From: a virus
Strand: one strand, 5' to 3'
Length of the DNA stretch: 22,142 bases
Virus record (IMG/VR): IMGVR_UViG_3300030380_004425
Coordinates: 4,715-26,856 of that record
The position numbers were made by a program, and so were the translations under genes. The notes below the pieces were generated by a model, which worked only from the letters and a program-made list of their open reading frames with translations, was not told where the DNA came from and did not search any database. This document shows positions 19,939-22,142 of this stretch, piece by piece; within the stretch, counting starts at the first letter, position 1, and every line of letters starts with the position of its first letter.

Positions 19939-22142
19939 ATGACTAGAGCTAGAGACATTGCAAGTTTACTTGATTCTGGCGGTGATGTTGTCAGAACTGC
20001 TTTAGATAATGCAGAGCTTGCAGACGATACATCCCCCGAACTTGCAGCCGATCTTGATGTTCTTACTAGCAGTATTGTATCAAGCTCCAATAGAGATATT
20101 ACCATAACACCAAATGGCACTGGCTCTGTTGTAATGAGCAAGGTCGATATTAATGCTGGTGCAATTGATGGAACTACAATTGGTGCTGCTGTTGCTGGTG
20201 GCGGTACATTTTCTAGCGTATCTACTGGCACTCTTTCAGCAACTCTTGGCGCTGATTTTAATAACATTCATGTTCAAAACAATGCCATTACCAGCACCAA
20301 CACTAATGGTAATATTGCATTAACACCAAATGGTACTGGCGAAGTAGATATCTCAAAGGTTGATATTGATGCTGGCGCTGTAGATGGCATTACACTTGGC
20401 ACTAATTCTGCCGTAACAGAAGCGCAAGTTGATAATATAAACATCAATGGCAATGCTATCATCAGCACTGATACAAATGGAAACATAGCTATAACTCCTA
20501 ATGGTACAGGTGAAGTAGATATATCCAAAGCAGATATTGATGCTGGCACAATTGACGGTGTTACTATTGGTGGTTCAAGTGCTGGTGTTGGAACGTTTAC
20601 CACTTTATCTGCAACAACTCTTGGCAGCGCTGTAGATTTAAATAGTCAGGCATTGACTAATGCAAATATTGATTCTGGCGCTGTTGATGGTATCACATTA
20701 GGCACAAACTCAGCGGTTACTGAGGCTCAAATTGATAACATCAATATCAATGCAAACTCAATTATAAGCACAAATACTAACGGCAATATTATATTAACGC
20801 CTAATGGTACTGGAAATGTAACTCTTGGCACATTGACATTTGATGCAGATCAAACTGTTGGCGCTGGGCAAGATGATTATGTTTTAACATATAATAATAC
20901 TACTGGAACTATTGGCCTTGAAGCATCATCTGGTGGCGGTGGTGGCGGTATATCAAACGTGGTTGAGGATTCGTCTCCCCAGCTTGGAGGTTCGCTTGAT
21001 GTTAATGGGCAGGCGATTGTGTCTGTATCTAACGGCAACATTGCGCTGACGCCGCATGGAACAGGTGAGGTAGATATCAGCAAGGTTGACATTGATAGCG
21101 GAGCTATCGACGGCACCACTATAGGTGCAAATAGTGCGGCGGCTGGTACATTCACAACGCTTACTGGTAGCGGTGATGTATCCATTGATAGTGGTGTATT
21201 AAAGGTAGATACATCAAATAACCGCATCGGTATCAATAATGCTTCTCCCCAAGCAGATATCGATATCGGCGGCTCATCAAGCAACAATCTCAGGTTCACG
21301 GGAAGTGATGCTAACTCAACGGGCGGCATTGAGTTTTATAATGGCGATACAACACCCGTTGAAGTTGCAAACATAGGTGTTGCGGCATCTAGTGGTGTTA
21401 TAACATTAAGCAGTGATCCAAATGGAACAGAATCTAACAGCCGTATTGACTTTGATGTTGATGGCGCAGAGCGTATGCACATTGACAGTGCTGGGTTAGA
21501 CTTATCTGTTCCAATCACGAATTTGGTTCGCACTCAAGTTTTTACATCTAGTGGTACTTACACACCAGCCACAGGCGCAAATAAAGCATTGGTCTATTGC
21601 ACCGGCGGCGGTGGCGGCGGCGGTGGTATTGATGGTAATAGTACGTCAAGTCAAAATGCAATCAGTAACGCTGGTTCTGCTGGCGGCACAGCTATCAAAT
21701 TAATTACAAGCCTAGCTTCAAGCTATACCGTAACCATTGGTGCTGGCGGCAATGGTGGTGCCGCAGGTAATAACAATGGTAATGATGGTGGCGACAGCAG
21801 TTTTACAGATGGCGCTTCTTTGACCCTAACTGGTTCTGGTGGCAATGGTGGCGCAGGACGTGCGGCTGCAAGCACTTCTAGTTTTGGGCTTGGTGCTGCT
21901 GGTGGAGCAGCCAGTGGCGGTGATATCAACATGCGTGGCGGTGATGCTGGCGCTATACGTAGGCAGGCTGGTGATGTGACAATGATCGGTAGCAGCGGCG
22001 GTAGTTTTTACGGTGGGTCAAGGTCTGCTCAAACAAGTGCAAATGGTCGTGATGCTGATGCCCCCGGTGCTGGCGGCGGCGCTACCAGAACAGGCTCTGC
22101 AACTAATTATTCGGGCGGTGATGGTGCGGATGGCATTGTTGT
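19939..22142 (+). CDS. Repeat-rich, glycine-rich second tail fibre/adhesin (partial, 3' end outside window)
   Basis: An open frame of at least 734 codons runs from ATG 19939 (AAGGG about 9 bases upstream) to the right edge without a stop. The N-terminus is MTRARDIASLL followed by LADDTSPELAADLDV. Residues about 50-400 contain five copies, one of them short, of a 32-residue module built on NGNIALTPNGTGEVDISKVD. They also contain a 36-residue direct repeat, typical of beta-helical fibre shafts. A Gly run (about 333-338) marks a break to a second DSSPQLGGSLDVNG module. Near 427 is IGINNASPQADIDIG, and from about 532 a glycine-rich tip domain opens with VFTSSGTYTPATGANKALVY followed by eight glycines. 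Such Gly-rich tips bind receptors in several phages (for example the gp38 type). The N-terminus lacks the T7 anchor, so its attachment to the virion is unknown. Confidence 0.9.
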   Translation, partial: MTRARDIASLLDSGGDVVRTALDNAELADDTSPELAADLDVLTSSIVSSSNRDITITPNGTGSVVMSKVDINAGAIDGTTIGAAVAGGGTFSSVSTGTLSATLGADFNNIHVQNNAITSTNTNGNIALTPNGTGEVDISKVDIDAGAVDGITLGTNSAVTEAQVDNININGNAIISTDTNGNIAITPNGTGEVDISKADIDAGTIDGVTIGGSSAGVGTFTTLSATTLGSAVDLNSQALTNANIDSGAVDGITLGTNSAVTEAQIDNININANSIISTNTNGNIILTPNGTGNVTLGTLTFDADQTVGAGQDDYVLTYNNTTGTIGLEASSGGGGGGISNVVEDSSPQLGGSLDVNGQAIVSVSNGNIALTPHGTGEVDISKVDIDSGAIDGTTIGANSAAAGTFTTLTGSGDVSIDSGVLKVDTSNNRIGINNASPQADIDIGGSSSNNLRFTGSDANSTGGIEFYNGDTTPVEVANIGVAASSGVITLSSDPNGTESNSRIDFDVDGAERMHIDSAGLDLSVPITNLVRTQVFTSSGTYTPATGANKALVYCTGGGGGGGGIDGNSTSSQNAISNAGSAGGTAIKLITSLASSYTVTIGAGGNGGAAGNNNGNDGGDSSFTDGASLTLTGSGGNGGAGRAAASTSSFGLGAAGGAASGGDINMRGGDAGAIRRQAGDVTMIGSSGGSFYGGSRSAQTSANGRDADAPGAGGGATRTGSATNYSGGDGADGIV
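20089..20184 (+). repeat. Fibre module repeat, copy 1 (96 bp)
   Basis: This encodes NRDITITPNGTGSVVMSKVD plus 12 more residues ending GTTIG. It is the most diverged full-length copy of the 32-residue module found again at 20305, 20476 and 21031, with a short form at 20779. Confidence 0.75.
20305..20400 (+). repeat. Fibre module repeat, copy 2 (96 bp)
   Basis: This encodes NGNIALTPNGTGEVDISKVD followed by a 12-residue end DGITLG. Its last nine residues begin the longer 36-residue direct repeat at 20374-20481. Confidence 0.8.
20374..20481 (+). repeat. 36-residue direct repeat, first copy
   Basis: GAVDGITLGTNSAVTEAQ followed by VDNININGNAIISTDTNG recurs at 20677-20784, 303 bases (101 codons) further on, with few amino-acid changes (V/I, G/A, A/S, D/N). 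Many third-position differences show it is not a fresh duplication. Confidence 0.85.
20476..20571 (+). repeat. Fibre module repeat, copy 3 (96 bp)
   Basis: This encodes NGNIAITPNGTGEVDISKAD followed by a 12-residue end GVTIG. It leads into GTFTTLSATTLG, which also follows copy 5 in a related form. Confidence 0.8.
20677..20784 (+). repeat. 36-residue direct repeat, second copy
   Basis: GAVDGITLGTNSAVTEAQ followed by IDNININANSIISTNTNG is the partner of 20374-20481. Confidence 0.85.
20779..20820 (+). repeat. Fibre module repeat, short copy 4
   Basis: NGNIILTPNGTGNV, after which the module stops and is replaced by TLGTLTFDADQ. It is the last copy before the glycine linker and composition break near 20930. 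Confidence 0.7.
21031..21126 (+). repeat. Fibre module repeat, copy 5 (96 bp, higher G+C)
   Basis: This encodes NGNIALTPHGTGEVDISKVD followed by a 12-residue end GTTIG. The protein is nearly identical to copy 2, but the bases use more G and C (for example GCG CTG ACG CCG). This agrees with the local rise to about 50-53% G+C by hand count. Confidence 0.8.

Noticed and set aside
20089-21126. CRISPR-like array
   Set aside because: The repeats are long, diverged at third positions, in frame and translated as fibre modules, with no constant spacer pattern.
20877-21329. 150-codon minus-strand open frame over the fibre gene (and similar ones at 19869-20603 and 21723-21932)
   Set aside because: These are shadows produced by repeated Gly/Thr/Asn/Asp codons of the fibre. 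The products are Pro/Ser/Val low-complexity strings mirroring the repeat.

Overview
The window is a 22 kb segment of a double-stranded DNA phage with a podovirus (T7-like) virion. Every gene I can support lies on the + strand, packed end to end with frequent ATGA/TAATG overlaps. No host genes, RNA genes or CRISPR arrays were seen. Most of it is AT-rich: hand counts of 60-base blocks give about 30-45% G+C, but the first ~240 bases reach about 56%. The protein families (TerL, coat, tiny basic proteins, repetitive fibres) are ones I associate from memory with uncultured marine podoviruses. The host cannot be read from this window.

Layout. (1) Positions 2-181 are the C-terminus of a probable small terminase. 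It is followed by a 143-base leader (182-324) containing a 12-bp palindrome and an imperfect inverted repeat. (2) Positions 325-2843 hold a 298-aa protein of unknown function and then a train of very small, mostly strongly basic genes (44-114 aa) whose starts and stops are largely coupled. Four of these are too short for ordinary gene calling or close to that limit. (3) Positions 2812-7118 hold the large terminase, a small coiled-coil protein, portal, a Bbp19-like protein and scaffold. (4) Positions 7135-8808 hold a gp13/DUF2833-like protein, placed unusually between scaffold and coat, then the coat protein and a small coat-distal protein. (5) Positions 8856-17628 hold tail tubular proteins A and B (T7 gp11 and gp12 types) and three internal virion/ejection proteins (gp14, gp15 and gp16 types). 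(6) Positions 17671-22142 hold a tail fibre with a T7 gp17-type N-terminus, a fibre-assembly-like protein, and a second, repeat-rich and glycine-rich fibre/adhesin that runs off the right edge.

Together the genes cover DNA packaging (TerS, TerL, portal), procapsid assembly (scaffold, coat), the tail tube, the ejection channel and host recognition. Replication, transcription and lysis genes are not in the window. The terminase genes lie upstream of the portal, whereas in T7 they follow the tail fibre, so this is a T7-like morphogenesis block in a different overall plan.

The most interesting signals are: a Shine-Dalgarno / 10-bp hairpin / ATG arrangement before the tail tube gene at 8856, which may set its translation through RNA folding; the conserved-looking train of tiny basic proteins between the two terminase subunits; a duplicated RGGGYTS-stop junction followed by an odd cysteine-rich 190-base stretch (2208-2400); and a mosaic, repeat-built adhesin with a composition break at a glycine linker.
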